From Bombyx mori (lineage: Eukaryota; Arthropoda; Insecta; Lepidoptera; Bombycidae), in assembly GCF_030269925.1 (NCBI RefSeq), contig NC_085112.1:6511501-6575500 (forward strand): a stretch of DNA of 64,000 nucleotides, written 5' to 3'. Position 1 is the first letter of the stretch. Each line of letters starts with the position of its first letter. Shown in pieces: positions 1-12,751 of the stretch. The notes below the pieces were generated by a model. The model ran no database searches. It was not told where the DNA came from and saw only the letters and a list, made by a program, of their open reading frames with translations. The position numbers were made by a program, and so were the translations under genes.

Positions 1-23
1 CAAACACCTATATACCTATAACT

Positions 24-358
24 TTTTTATTGCATAAGCAGTTAAACGAGCTCACAGCTACATCATGTTAACTGATTACCAGAACCGATAGACATTACAA
101 AAGACAACAATAGGTAGGCTGGTGGTACTTAAGCCACATAATATTAAGTTCTACCACTAGCCATAAGGAAAAACTATATTTTTTCCGGGTTTGGTTTTAA
201 TTGCCCTTATTTTATTTGTGATTGCAAAAGTAATTCATTAACATTGACTAAGTTCGTATTTCATTACAAATGAATAATACTTTCCTGCAGGATTTGAACA
301 TCAGCTTAGCCGCATTGCTCGACACTAGTAGTATACCGGGCGTCTTATTTTTTTAGCA
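24..358 (-). repeat. Old, diverged Bm1-type SINE
   Basis: Read on the minus strand, this block follows the Bm1 layout: a tRNA-like head at the right (about 290-358, including a gcaggatttgaac box and the acgtcttat-like stretch), then the body, then an attgcataag tail at the left. The match to the young copies is patchy, with many substitutions, so this is an old insertion. Family assignment rests on comparison with the cleaner copies in this window. Confidence 0.6.
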
Positions 359-2467
359 ACGAAGACTTTTGATGTATGTTATGTTTGTGCTTGAAATGTC
401 ATCTTATCCTAGTACTTGTTTAATTGAACCTATAGAAATGTATAAAATGTATGTAATGATACTTATGTGCTAGATTTTTTAAGCTACTTACATAGATTAT
501 AAACAAATTCTTACTAACAAAATGTTACAGTAAAAAATAAAAATAAAACTGAAATAAAGTATAAATAAAAAAAATAAATAAAAAATACCAGAGAAAAAGC
601 ATTTTTCGATCCGAACAAATTGAAGTACCTAAATAAATAGAATTCTACCTATGCTATGTAGCTTCAGGTTTAATAAATATTCATTTCATTATCAACTCCA
701 CCTACTTAGAATTATAATGGAATTCAAGTCAATTTTAACTAATCGAACCGCTTCTGTGCATAAATTAATTGCTTATATGTACATATCAATGAAAACTTTG
801 TATTATCACGTACCACTTTATGTACATTTACATAATTGAATAGTGTATTTAGGACGGATAAAACTATTTTAATTGCAGTTAAATGGAAATACAGAGAATT
901 TTTGACGAAGAAAATAAAGGATAATTTATTTAGTAATAGAGAAAACGAAATTTATTTAATACGTTACAAATTAAAATCGAATTTTGTTAGGAAAACAGAG
1001 AAAAACTTGAAAACGGTTTAACAAATACTAATTAAAACGAACGCCTAAAAGTTATGATATTACAATCGATATTTTAGTCATCTTCTCACACCTCAGACAA
1101 GCATGTTTTATCCAAGATCATATTGCATATTATGACGTAGCCGCGTGCCAATCGAACTTTCATTTCATCGCCTTAATTTCCTTTACAATAAACAAGATCA
1201 ATCCCAAAATAAAACCCGGGTACATCGAGCCCACCTACATCAGTCATCGGTCAATTAGCCGGGCCTTCGCCGCAAACACGTCGTAAATAACTTCACACAA
1301 ACACGCTTAATGAGCAAACACTACGAGTGAAGAGCTCTCGTAACCAATAAGGGCTGATCGGACGCTTGTCCCGATTGCGTGGACACAGTATTTGTTGTCT
1401 GTGTTTATTTTGGTGAATGGAATGACACCCTATATGCGTCAGACACGAATTTTCTTGTTGTTTATTTTTGTGTTGGGCCAAATTTCGTATTATTTTATCA
1501 CATAAAACATACCATGTCTAAAATTACTCTTGTGTGCTTATTATATCTGCACCCTATATAACCATATTAAGAATTTCACTGTATAGCTTTATCAGTCTGT
1601 GTGAGAAATATTTTCATTTGTTAGCCGAATTTTATTGTTTTAATTTACGGAATATTCATAATTGTAATACGCACTGTGAGCGTTGTGTTGATGTTCAGAA
1701 TGGCAAGGTAGGTATAAAGTTCTCACATAACAAGAATTGAAGATAAAATCTAAAGTTTTGCAGTCTGTTTTCAACAAAGTCCTCGAATTATCCAATCTTC
1801 TAGATTAAACATAACAATTGTAAATAGCATTTACATTCAAGTGTCTTTTAGAACTTTCTAGACGCATCATCATGTTTGTACAAAAGCAACTGCAGAAAGT
1901 GCTCAACTTTAAAATGTTAGCTATTTTAAAAAGATCCATTGCCAAATACGCTGTACAATAACGGGAGCTAGTAAATTGTAGAGGGATAAAGGCCTCACTA
2001 TGCTGGTTGTGTATCTTCAAGAATATCAGTTGGACAAACACGCAGGGAGCGGGTGAATTCTGCGGTGGGAGGTTGGTGGTGTTTACTACACTCAGGGGAG
2101 GTGAGAGGAGAAATGAAATTGGCAGATATTCCGGTGATGTGTCACACACGTGTAGGTAAAGCTGGCTTGCAATGAAAGTTTTGCGAGGTTTTTCCACTTT
2201 CGACACGGCCGGAATAAAGTAAAAGGCGGATTGTGTGTACGTAGATACATTTTATATTTACGTTGACATAAAGAACCCTTTCGCTATCTCAGCAAATATT
2301 GTTACGTCTAGTACAAAAATAAACCAGAATAAACAAAAGGTGCGAACGCATACAAGAACACCTACGGTTTTTTTATGCTGGTTTTTGTCCTAACTATTCG
2401 CTGGTAGCGTAAGGTTATGCTCACGAGTTCAACCTGAGAATATGCTACCAGTCGCTATATGTTTCGG
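359..2467. other. No identifiable gene; AT-rich DNA with two GC-richer patches
   Basis: The open frames here are short and of random composition. Two stretches are visibly GC-richer than their surroundings, about 1080-1400 and 2035-2210. Neither has recognisable coding content, and they may be conserved noncoding DNA or decayed repeats. Confidence 0.5.
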
Positions 2468-3021
2468 TCATCAGCGACTATGCGTTGCCCATCGCCTGGG
2501 TCGGATATGATATGCTGTAAATGAGCAGGTCAATCTTCCATTTGACTCCATACAGAGGAGGGCCGTTCGGATTGTCGATAATCCCATTCTCACGGATCGT
2601 TTGGAGCCTCTGGGTATGCGGAGGGACTTCGGTTCCCTCTGTATTTTGTACCGTATGTTCCATGGTGAGTGCTTTGAGGAATTGTTCGAGATGATACCGG
2701 CATCTCGTTTTTACCATCGCACCGCTCGCCACCGGAGTAGAGTTCATCCATACTACCTGGAGCCACTGCGGTCATCCACAGTGCGTTTCCAGAGGTCTTT
2801 TTTGCCACGTACCATCCGGCTATGGAATGAGCTCCCCTCCACGGTGTTTCCCGAGCGCTATGACATGTCCTTCTTCAAACGAGGCTTGTGGAGAGTATTA
2901 AGCGGTAGGCAGCGGCTTGGCTCTACCCCTGGCATTGCTGAAGTCCATGGGCGACGGTAACCACTCACCATCAGGTGGGCCGTATGCTCGTGTGCATACA
3001 AGGGCAATAAAAAAAAAAAAA
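2468..3021 (+). mobile_element. 5'-truncated Jockey-like LINE, reverse-transcriptase C-terminus and 3' tail
   Basis: The frame through 2601-2960 encodes the C-terminal part of a lepidopteran non-LTR retrotransposon ORF2. It carries the landmarks RLEPLGMRRDFGSL, YRMFHGEC, HYYLEPLRSST-like and LWNELPSTVFPERYDMS. The same frame continues upstream to about 2520 (IQRRAVRIVDNP), but a TGA and disrupted sequence near 2505 show it is degenerate. The 3' UTR contains the tail shared with other copies here (ggtaggcagcggcttgg to gggcaataaaa) and ends in poly(A) at 3021. It is a dead-on-arrival copy truncated at its 5' end. I assign Jockey-like from memory of silkworm LINE proteins. No target duplication was found. 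Confidence 0.85.
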
Positions 3022-4244
3022 GATGACTTACCAGGTAGCCAACACAGCACGACTGCTGCCAGCAACTATGAGATATGAAGTCAAAGTATTCTAATTCAAT
3101 AGTTGTCTTACTCATTAAGCCCCAATGCATGACTGTTTCGCGGCAGAAACGACAAAGACTTACATTAAGTATTTACATTTCTATTAAATCGAAAAATAAT
3201 GATAGTTATAGGTGGCTTTATTCACTTTATATATAAAAAAAATTAGTAAGTTCCACAATAAATTATTATTTATCGATAAAAATAACATTTAATAAGTAAA
3301 ATGTATTCTAGAAGAATGTAAGTTACGCAATGTACACGACAAAAATATATAATACTTGGCAACAATGTTCGTGTTTTCGTGAAAGTCTGTAATGGACGTG
3401 TTTGTTTGTTGAAAGAGATTGTTCTCTAACTTTGGAGAATATTCGATAAAATGTCGATAAAAACATTTCTGAAGATCAGTGTTTGTAACGTTGATTTTAT
3501 TATATATTTTTTCCAGGCACGGGGCCTATTTACGTTTTCAAATTATAGGTTCTAATCTCTTAAATAGTAAGGTATTTAAGCTCCGTTATTAAATGAAAAG
3601 TACTTACTTTCCATTAAATGCATTGAAAAAGTTCAATGGCTTCAGTGGATGAAAATAATTTAAAACATTTACAGCGCTCCATTTTACGACATTAAGTCTG
3701 TCTGATGTAGTTACAAAACGTTCGTACCCAGAGCTACGAATGTGGCAATAAACGTGTAGATATCGATGAATACAGCTGTCATACGAGAACAATATACCAA
3801 TAACACTAAATATCTAAATGAGCATATGCGCGTCTGTACGCGGGAGGCGTAATTTCAAAATACCAGCTCACAAAACGGTTTGACAATCAAATTGAATGCT
3901 CCACAGTTGAGGCTCATTTCCTTTTTGTTACGTAGAATGTTGTTCATTTACATAAATTTACCTATTGTTATTCTCAGTACGACTTCCATCTCGGAGACGA
4001 ATGGGATCCCTGAATATTTGTATAGATGACGAAATTTGACGAACACGATAGGCTGTATCGGAAACGAGTTAGCGTCTTTTGTTTTGTTTAGGACGCCGAG
4101 GTAAATAATAAAGCATTTGAATACTGATGAGGTATGTAGACAGATTGGACCTTTTGTGTTTAAATTTCACTTTGAGTTGAATTCTTTGTTTTGTTTTCAC
4201 GTACTTTATTCGATAAGAGGCATTGGACGAGCGTATTCCGATCC
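3022..4244. other. No identifiable feature
   Basis: AT-rich sequence. I see no repeat belonging to the families in this window, no RNA gene and no convincing open frame. Confidence 0.4.
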
Positions 4245-4388
4245 GGCAGTAGGCTCAGCAAAGTACTACTGCTCTTGCTAGGGTTAGTGTTAGCAATTCT
4301 CTCAGGTTGGGCTCGAGAGCTCACCTACTGATCCGTGAGTAGTTGGAATAACCCCTAAGGCTACCAAGGATTAATTAGGAAAAAAAGC
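4245..4388 (+). repeat. Retroposon fragment family C, copy 1
   Basis: The segment contains gctcttgctagggttagtg, a ctcgagagctcacctac stretch and an ataacccctaaggctacc stretch, and ends in an A-rich tail at about 4380. The same elements occur in the same order at 37507-37640. The A-tail suggests a retroposon 3' end. I do not recognise the parent element with certainty. Confidence 0.5.
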
Positions 4389-4938
4389 ATAATTTTAAAT
4401 GTATTTTGTTCATATTACTTCAAGATTCTGATTAGTCTATTTTTTCAGTATGTAAATAAGAACGCATGTACCATACAATAACATAAAATCTAAACTGTTA
4501 ATCTTTCTCTCAAAATCGAGATATGTTTCTTTGTGGCCCATACTTAGGTATCACGAAATTGGTCTATTAAATATATTCACAAAAATATATCAAAATATTT
4601 CTACCAAGACGTTATCAGGAATAGTAAAACAAATGAACCGGATAAACCGTCTACTGTAAGTAGAAGAAAGTCAAGGGTAAAAATAAAGGGCGTGGTCTAA
4701 ATCTGAATTCATATCATGCCTTATCTGAACGTTTTCCGAACGGATAAATTCGAACGCGTACGCGAGAAGAAACGTGCATCTGTGACCGAAGGATCTCATT
4801 TTCTTTATAACACCAATGCTTGCGTTATCGCAGCCTTACTTGATACGCTTTGTTTCAAGATTTATTAAAAGATAAATTTTGATTTCAGCTTACTTCGGGA
4901 GCGAAGTATAGTGAGCCGGATAATTTGTGTTTTTATTT
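4389..4938. other. No identifiable feature
   Basis: AT-rich DNA with a modestly GC-richer patch at about 4715-4860. No coding or repeat signal was recognised. Confidence 0.4.
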
Positions 4939-5397
4939 ATACTAGTGGTCCCGCAGTAGTCGAAATTCGACTATAATTAATTGAAATTATAAGTTTGAAC
5001 ATTATTATGGTTATATTGTCAAAGATATTCTATTATTCTATTATAGGTACTTCTATAATCACAGATTTCGCCAAGACTACACTATTGACAAATAATATTA
5101 AAGATAAACAATATTAACCTATTTTCAATTTGACCACAGACTTTAAGCATTCACTAAATTTGACAATAAACAAAGAGTATATATACCTATGTGTGTGTGT
5201 CAAATGCATGGCAGTGTATGTAAAGTTTTCTTTACTGATTTAATGTATATTTTATGCATTATATTAAAAAAATATTAGTATTGTGCACTCCTTCTCTATA
5301 TTCTCTATAAGTGTGGGAAATTTCATACTCCTCCGTCCGCGCAATTTTCGTAAAAAGGGGTACAAAGTTTTTGCTTCACGTATTAATATATAGATTT
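4939..5397 (+). repeat. Interspersed repeat family B, copy 1
   Basis: About 460 bp that aligns along its length with 37717-38168 in the same orientation. It starts tactagtgg(t/c)cccgcagtag and ends with a conserved block: cactccttctctatattctc, then cctccgtccgcgcaatttt, aaaaaggggtacaaag and tattaatatatagatt. The start resembles the tactag(c)gaccc starts at 42452 and 63579. Two copies 33 kb apart at high similarity show a dispersed element. Its class is not clear, but a non-LTR 3' end is the likeliest reading. Confidence 0.75.
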
Positions 5398-6170
5398 TGT
5401 AATACCGACATTTGTTCTCCTGCTGGACTGACAAGACTCCTAATTTTACGCAAGACTGTTCATGGACTATGATATCTGAGAGCAATGATTTTTACCCAAA
5501 ACGAACGACACAATTAAAACAATCTTTGAAAATATTTTCACACGTGAACAACATTCTTTTGTAGGATATTTAGTTAATAAAGCACCGGAGATGACTTAAA
5601 ACACAATAGCACGTAGTATATTTGCTAAGAAACATGGACAAGTTAATGAAAGGCATTTGTATGTAACGGACTTGAGCAAGCTTCCTCCGGGGTCCGATAA
5701 ATAATTGTGTTTAATACGTGTCTTTATAGCAATCACTAACCTTCAGCGATAGAAGTGTAAATTTCGCGATTAGAAAAAAATACCTATAGCCCTTTCACAA
5801 TTTTACAATTTTGAATTTACAATTTTTCCGCTTGAAATATAATATTGAAACTACTTAACCCTACACAAATGGAACTCATGCGGTTAGTCCACAATAAAAT
5901 TGATTACTTACGATATTTCAATATTTTAAGCTTAAGTTTTGTTTTTTTTGCTATAATAGCTAAATTAAGACGCATAGAATTATTTAGCCAATTATATATA
6001 CACTTGGCTATGCCATAAATACTGATTAGTATCACTGACGTGAATTAAATGAAATGAAACGATTGATAATAAAATTTATTTCACGCGATTTAGTAACGCG
6101 AAAAACTATGTTAAGATCTAGAAAAACGTTAAACTAGATGTTTAAGTAGTATTTCAATACGATAGCTTAC
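5398..6170. other. No identifiable feature
   Basis: AT-rich sequence without a supportable gene, repeat or RNA. Confidence 0.4.
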
Positions 6171-6439
6171 TTGCTATCGCTATTTGAATAGTTGGTGAGA
6201 GCCTACAGCTATTCCAGTAGAAACGGCCGCTCCTAGCATTGCGCAGAGAGGTGGCCATTTGGCTCGAGTTCTCGGATACTACTCCGCCTCCGTTTCGTAT
6301 AAACCGGGCAAGGTTTCGAGGAGAACAGCATTTTAGCCGAACGTCGTAAAGGATCGTCGGACCAGTTGTGAAAAGTCCCGGAGCTACATCTAAATTCAAA
6401 TTTTTCTTCTCGACTCGTGCAGAACCTTACGACCTTTAT
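6171..6439 (-). other. Candidate minus-strand exon in a GC-rich block
   Basis: This block is distinctly GC-richer than its flanks. On the minus strand it is preceded by a plausible acceptor (attcatcttgcttaatgcag, ending at 6440) and followed by a GTAAGC donor (6165-6170). Two overlapping minus-strand frames are open. One runs from the acceptor to a stop at about 6233 and is rich in charged residues. The other spans 6154-6399. Neither peptide resembles a family I know, and the splice sites are predictions by eye. It could equally be a conserved noncoding block or an old pseudogene fragment. Confidence 0.2.
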
Positions 6440-6896
6440 CTGCATTAAGCAAGATGAATTTCATTTTATACTGTTACGTTCGCACTATTTTTACGTGAAC
6501 GCTTTCCCCGATCGATTTCGTTTACATCTAGGGTGTCATGTTTCACAATATATTTATGTTGCGACTCTATTTTATGTATTTTAAGTCTTTTTTCCATTTT
6601 ATTTTTCTAACTTAAAGAAAATAAATAGAATCAGCTTAAGTGTATAAAGTAAGTGAAGATCGGCAATAAATTTAGGTATATAGGTAAGGACAAAACAGTT
6701 TTTCGGATACCAAAATAATGTCAGTGACCAACATAATAGTCGTATAATAATATACACAGAGATTATGGTTAAAGCTCAAGCACTATAAGCAAATACTAGT
6801 CAATATAAAAATAAGCACTGTCCTACTGACAATTGGAAGCAATATTCATTTAACAAAAACCGTAGACTATATGCTTAATTTTATTTTAAATTTGGT
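6440..6896. other. No identifiable feature
   Basis: AT-rich flank of the LINE insertion; nothing recognised. Confidence 0.4.
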
Positions 6897-7346
6897 ACCT
6901 ACTTCATTGACGCTGAGGATGCAAGACCGTCGTAAGATCGACGCACTAGAAATGTGGTGTTGGAGACGTCTCCTCAGAATTCCGTGGACCGCGCACCGTA
7001 CCAACATTTCGATCCTGAAAGAGCTCAACATCAAGGAGAGACTATCGTCAACAGTCCAATTACGAATCCTCAAATTCTTCGGGCACATCACTCGTAATGA
7101 GGACTCCATTGAGCGGTTGGTGGTGCAAGGGAAAGTCGAGGGCAAAAGATCGCGCGGACGATCTCCAACACGGTGGACTGACCTCATAAAATCTGTTACT
7201 CACTCCAACATAAATGCTTGCTCTCACTCTGCGAAACATCGTGCCACATGGCGTCGCATCGCGAGAGCATCGGTATCGCAGGATCCGACTGATGCATGAC
7301 CACGACCACTCTGTCAAGAGTGTACGAATAGGAACCTACTTCATTG
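6897..7346 (+). mobile_element. 5'-truncated RTE-like LINE with 13-bp target duplication
   Basis: The frame ending at 7299 encodes the C-terminus of an RTE-type endonuclease/reverse transcriptase. Landmarks are RRKIDALEMWCWRRLLRIPWTAHR, then ILKFFGHITRNEDS and GKRSRGRSPTRWTD (shown in parts). The insert (6910-7333) is bounded by a perfect 13-bp direct repeat, acctacttcattg, at 6897-6909 and 7334-7346. This is the target-site duplication made on insertion. Only the last part of the parent element is present, as usual for incomplete reverse transcription. The exact duplication and long open frame point to a fairly recent event. It cannot be autonomous. Confidence 0.9.
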
Positions 7347-10300
7347 CAAAATGCGGGCAATGAATAATAAAATAGAAAAAATTAGCCGACTGCCATGACA
7401 ATGGCAGAGGAGAAGAGAGAAGAGGAGAGAGTCACGCCGTTGCAGTTCTTGCACAAGTATCAGCATCAGCTGGAGAGAGACCAAATTAACAACATAAGTA
7501 AATAAACTTTTAAATTTGAGGGTAATTGAATTTATTATAACTTTTATGTATCTAGTCTCACCTGCATTACAGGTTAATGTAAGCCAGTTCAATATCCGCA
7601 ACGCAAACTTAATACTCACTTATAAATGAATTACAGCTCACTTTGTGTTCGCCGCCTGATTAAAATAATACAATGTAGCTTGGCACTGAACCATGCTATG
7701 GGTTCTCTAGTGCAAAGCTAACGTATTAATTAACGTTCCTACTAACTTCGCATCTAGTCACCACTTAAAATAATCACCTATTTTTTTGTACAGACGTATA
7801 CCTAATTGAGACTTATAAAATACCCGCTATTACTATAATACTCTAATCAGCAAAAATGTTTGTTTACGCTACTATATCTCAGTATTGGAAAAACCGCTGA
7901 TACATAATGATAGATATTTTCGTAGACATCAAATAATTTCAGGGCATAAATATCGTACAGTTTTTCTTGTGGGCAAATCTCTGAAGTTTCCGAGCTAAAG
8001 CATTGTGAATAGACCCGTAAAACAACGAACAGCCATTCATTTAAGGTTCTCCAAGTTACGTCAGTGGCTTATGAATAAAGAGGGGTCGGTGCCGGAAAAA
8101 TAAGGGGGTCATTCAAAAGGAAAGTTTTTTTTCTTTACGTAAAAAAGCGGCAGATTATCATCCATTCGCCGACAACAGTTTTGTGGAACTCGTGGCCGAG
8201 TTACACGAACAAGCTTTTTATTATAGCTGACTGGAAACGTTAGGGGGAAATTTCCGGATAAGAAAAACAATTATCGAGAGACCCTTTTTTGGACAGTGCA
8301 CTTACGCAACATTTGAACAAAACCATGACGACAATTTTAAGTAGGTAAATATGGAAGCCGTTTCCTAGTTAGGCCTGAGCGTCCGTTTTATAAATATTGA
8401 TGTAGTCTTGTGGCGCCAACGTTATTCGGCTATACGACTTCATTATCCATCAACTACCCAATAGATTTTGACTATAAACTATTTTCACGATAAAAAGAAG
8501 AAAAAAACTTAAAAACACTTTACCGCTTGTATTTTTATGGACTCCCTAACACCTAAATATATAGTTCCACCTGCGCCACCCACATGCCCGAACTAATTTT
8601 TCGTTAATTACAATATTAGGTGCTGCTATAAATAAGCGATTTCCGTCATAATATAAGGTATGGTTCTCACGAGGCTCGGGGTTGGGGCGGACGATTTTAT
8701 AATTATTTTGTACATGTGGCCGGTGATTCGTTCCAGCACATTACCGGTACCCGAAGTGCCGGTACAAAATCCCGGGCAAGTAACGAGATCTCCGGCTCAG
8801 CGTGAAATTGTGAAATTACCGGGATGAGTAGGTATAGACTAAGTCTGTCACGAGAAAATGTATCGTGTTATGAAAAGAAAAGTTATCTTCTATATTATAC
8901 TAAACAGAAGACCGTAGAAAATATAATAAGTACACAAGAGTATGCATCACACTAGCCATTTCTGCTGCTGGGAAATTATGAGAGGTATAAGAATATCAAA
9001 GGGCATAAAACATCATCCCAAAGTATTCGAGAATTGGATCTCTTGCTTGTCGATCTTCTTGTTGGGTATAAACTAAAGTAAACGACCTTTATTTTATTGT
9101 TCAACGTCTCATCTCTATGTAAATATAGTTTTTAAAAAATTTATATAAAATAAAATTACAATAATAATGTATACTCAGACACGTCTACGTTACAAACTCT
9201 TCAACATTACGGAGTTAATTTAGCTGAGCAATCTGAATAGATTCCATGATTACGTAGCCTTAACTTTACCCGCCGAAACTTCCAAGATAATTCGTTAGGC
9301 CATTCGTCAATGTTCTGAGAAAATTTTCCTCGAGATAAAAGAAAAAATATCTTTAACTCCGAACCATCACTCCCGCAATTCTGCCTTAAGTAAAAAACTG
9401 TGGACCTATTTACGTTACAGAAGTAGCAACGAACGTATAGCAAGCAAATGATTACAATTTTAAATCACTCTAATTATGAGTTGTGTAACATTTTCAACTA
9501 CCATTTAAGTTACTTTATGACTACTTACATAAAATAATTAGTAACTAGCGGAGAGGAGGAGGAAATTAATAAAATTTAGCTGTTGTATTTATCTACATCG
9601 CTTCGGACCACAATAAAATTTGAATATTTTAACTTACTCAGGAATGTCCATAGTCTTAACAGAACCGTTGAGGAAGTAATTTAATTAAGGCCCTCTCTAT
9701 CTTAAACCACTAGATGTAGTGAGTTCATAAAAAAATAAACTTAATTAGGTTTAATGTTGTAATTCGTTTTGTAAGCTGTTACAAGACAAGCTCTGGCTAT
9801 TTGAAGTACTACTTAGTAGGAGTGCTGTTAAAATCTACATTTATCTATGTCTTCAAATACATATTTTACAAATTATTTCATGATTTCAATTAATCTATGA
9901 TAGGTAGGTATGACTTGACATATCTGAAATAAATGTTGTTTTAATTTTTGATGACTTTACTTAATCTTAAATACAAAAGCTGTATAAAAATAATTGAATC
10001 ATTCAATTAAATTTCAGAATAGGCTTTTAATATAACATCATCCTTAACATTTACTCAGTTTATTTTATATCGGGGCATATCAAAGACCTCTACCAGAGAG
10101 AGACGGCCTTATCAAAATTCAATATCTTTATTTTGTGTTGGAAAAGGACGCTGCACTCATAGCTCGACTAATCTCGATGGAACAATGTTGCGTCTCAATC
10201 CAAAACAATTTTCTCGAAAAGAGCTCAAGCGACAGCTGCTATCGTGCGATAGTAAAATTTATTAGGTCGTTATAAGGGTTAATGTGCGTCGTACGTTTTT

Positions 10301-12702
10301 GGACGTATGTCGGATTCTGTTGTTAAGGGAGACCTCGTTCCGAATAAGCTGCTCCTTACAATGTAAGAGTCAGCATTCATTGGAGCCGAAATGCCGTTGG
10401 GCTGAACATTGTGGGAACTTTTCTTACATGGCGTAATTACGGTGCTAATATTGTTGATTAAAAATTTGATCCCGCTGATGAGCATTCAAGACCACCTACT
10501 AAGACTCAGATCTGTTTTAAGATTTTGATTATTTTTATTTTATTATATTAATATGTTGGTGTCGTTATGTTTTGTCAATTTCGTGATTGGCATATTTTGT
10601 AATAGAATCGTGAAATGGAAATATTGAGACAAGCTGCTATTAAGACTAGGTGACGTAAATATTAATGTTCACGAGAAATATAAATATGTATACCTATATG
10701 TTGGGACGATCTAAGGTTAACACGTTGTTTTTGATTTCAACTTCTCGCTTTTACAATACTATGGCTAAAATAGTGTGTTTAGAGTTGAATTACTTAATCA
10801 CATCTACAATTCGTAAAAAAAAAACTGTTAACATTTTCATCGTGCCGTTGGGATGTAAGATGGTATAGTTCCAATGGCAACAAAAAAATCTATAACCAAA
10901 TAAAACTAATTAGTATTTAAAAAAAAAAAGAAGCTTACATTTAATAAATTTCTATAAAGTTGACTTTCCTCTCAGCTTAATAGTACAGTCGCTTACAAAA
11001 CTCATACCCACATTCGGCATGCGGGATAAGTTGAATAAATCAACCCGTGCGGTGGTCGCGTCCCGCCCCTCTGCTCGTTTCCAAAATGGCGGACTCCATC
11101 ACAACAGCTGAGCATCGCTTTTTTTACTTTTTGTTTGCTCCAGCGAAACATTCGAGCCATTTGGTTATATCCGCTTTTTTTTTTAGATTTCTTTACATGA
11201 ATAGAAGATTTTCGAGTTAAATTATGTAAATCCAGTTAATTTGAATCAATATGTACGTGAAATATAGCAGGAATGTTTCCTTGTTTTAAAAGTATTCTCG
11301 TAAGTGATGTTTGGAATATTTCCAAGCCACAAAAATAAAGTCAAAGCGTTTTATTCAGTTTAAATACATGTGAATTATATCAGTGTTTTTATATATCAAA
11401 TGGGAATTTCATTGATGCAAACGCTCTGAAACAGGAAACATTAAAAATCATAAGTTTTTCAATAATAATTAATTGCTATTGTCAGTGTTGTATGTTTCCT
11501 CAATAACAACATTTCTGTGTGAATTTATGTTAATGTTGCATGGAACCTAACATGCCTTAAGAATGTATAATAAGGTATACCTTCAATACCTATATTTTAG
11601 GTACCAACCAGGCTATCTAGTTTTATAAGCTCATTAATCTCTTGAAAGGATAATATTTGACTGTACTCTGAACAAGTTGCCTTGTTCCATCTTTATGATA
11701 TTAGGTTAAGTTCGCTCCAAAAGGATTAAGGCGGCTCTTAATTCAACGCTCCCGGGCTGAAATAAATTTAACGTTTTGAGAGGCTTATGAAGAAAAACTC
11801 GTGATGTACGGACGGATAAGCTCTCTCTAAATTTAACGCACTCCTGGTAATATCTGTGAAGAAATAAGACCGTTTCTACAAAAGTTGAAGCTCATAAACG
11901 GGTATTAAAACGTCGCAAATATTGAATGCGAGCGTACCCAACATTGTTTTTCTTCCCGTTTTGCAAAAAAAACTTAACCATGTATATATTATTATGTAAA
12001 CATATCAGACTGTTCAACGAGTTTATGTTGGGTTTAGCTTTCTCAGACTTAAAACAAGATCGGAATTCTTATTGCACTACATACGTCGGAATGAACGCGC
12101 CAACACTTTAATTACCAAGAAATTTATGTTAACTCAAAAATTATTCCACTCTAAATGTATCGTAACGCACATAATGAACGTATACAGCCTTCAAAACGTA
12201 GATACACAGAATAATTGGAGCGCATCTCTCGATATTTTATTTTCCGCCTCAATTTTATTTTATTTCCGCAGCGCAAAACGCCTCTAGCTGAATGAACGGT
12301 AATTGTAGGCTACGTGGCGAAGGGTTCGCTTCAGGGAATAATTGTGAGAGAATGGCGAAGCCTCTGGGAGTGTTTAATGCCAGGCCATGTCGAAGCGGCA
12401 TTCAACTGGGCCTGCGCGTTATGCTTAATGCTGGACCAAGGACGAAAATTATCTCCGTAACGAGTTTCGTAAAAGCGGCGATGGGAACTAATGAGGCTAT
12501 TGGGCGCTCCGGCTTGTTGTGTGAATATTTTTATTGGGCATAACTTTAATTTTGTGAGGCGATTAATTTTAATGACAACGTTATGTTGACGTGATGATCA
12601 GCGAGCACCCGCAGAGAAAGTCCCGGAGTTTGTGAATACTCAAACCGAGAAGGTCCACTATATAAATAAATAAATAAAAATTATAACTAAAGATGTACTC
12701 AC
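7347..12702. other. Long stretch without an identifiable gene
   Basis: No reading frame here looks coding and no window repeat family was recognised. Several blocks are GC-richer than the rest: about 8000-8340, 8640-8830, 10140-10490, 11040-11110, 11690-11930 and 12290-12560. They have no repeat signature I know. They may be conserved regulatory DNA or exons below detection. An 83-codon frame at 12292-12543 lies in one such block and is unrecognised. Confidence 0.4.
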
Positions 12703-12751
12703 CGATCTCCGAGGCCACACGGTATTCGAACTTTGGTCACACTGCACACCA
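12703..12751 (-). other. Candidate small minus-strand exon
   Basis: On the minus strand a 49-nt GC-richer segment lies between a possible acceptor (ttaaatatttag, ending at 12752) and a consensus GTGAGT donor (12697-12702). One frame just before the donor reads FEYRVASEIG. That frame has a stop within this segment unless an internal AG is used as acceptor. The peptide is too short to assign. The donor is the strongest part of this call. Confidence 0.2.

Noticed and set aside
7678..7720. Hairpin (gcactgaacc and gggttctctagtgc) as a possible miRNA precursor
   Set aside because: The stem is short and bulged and no extended arm pairing is seen.
12292..12543. 83-codon plus-strand frame in a GC-richer block
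   Set aside because: No recognisable motif, no supporting splice sites and no repeat context; reported only as part of an unexplained block.
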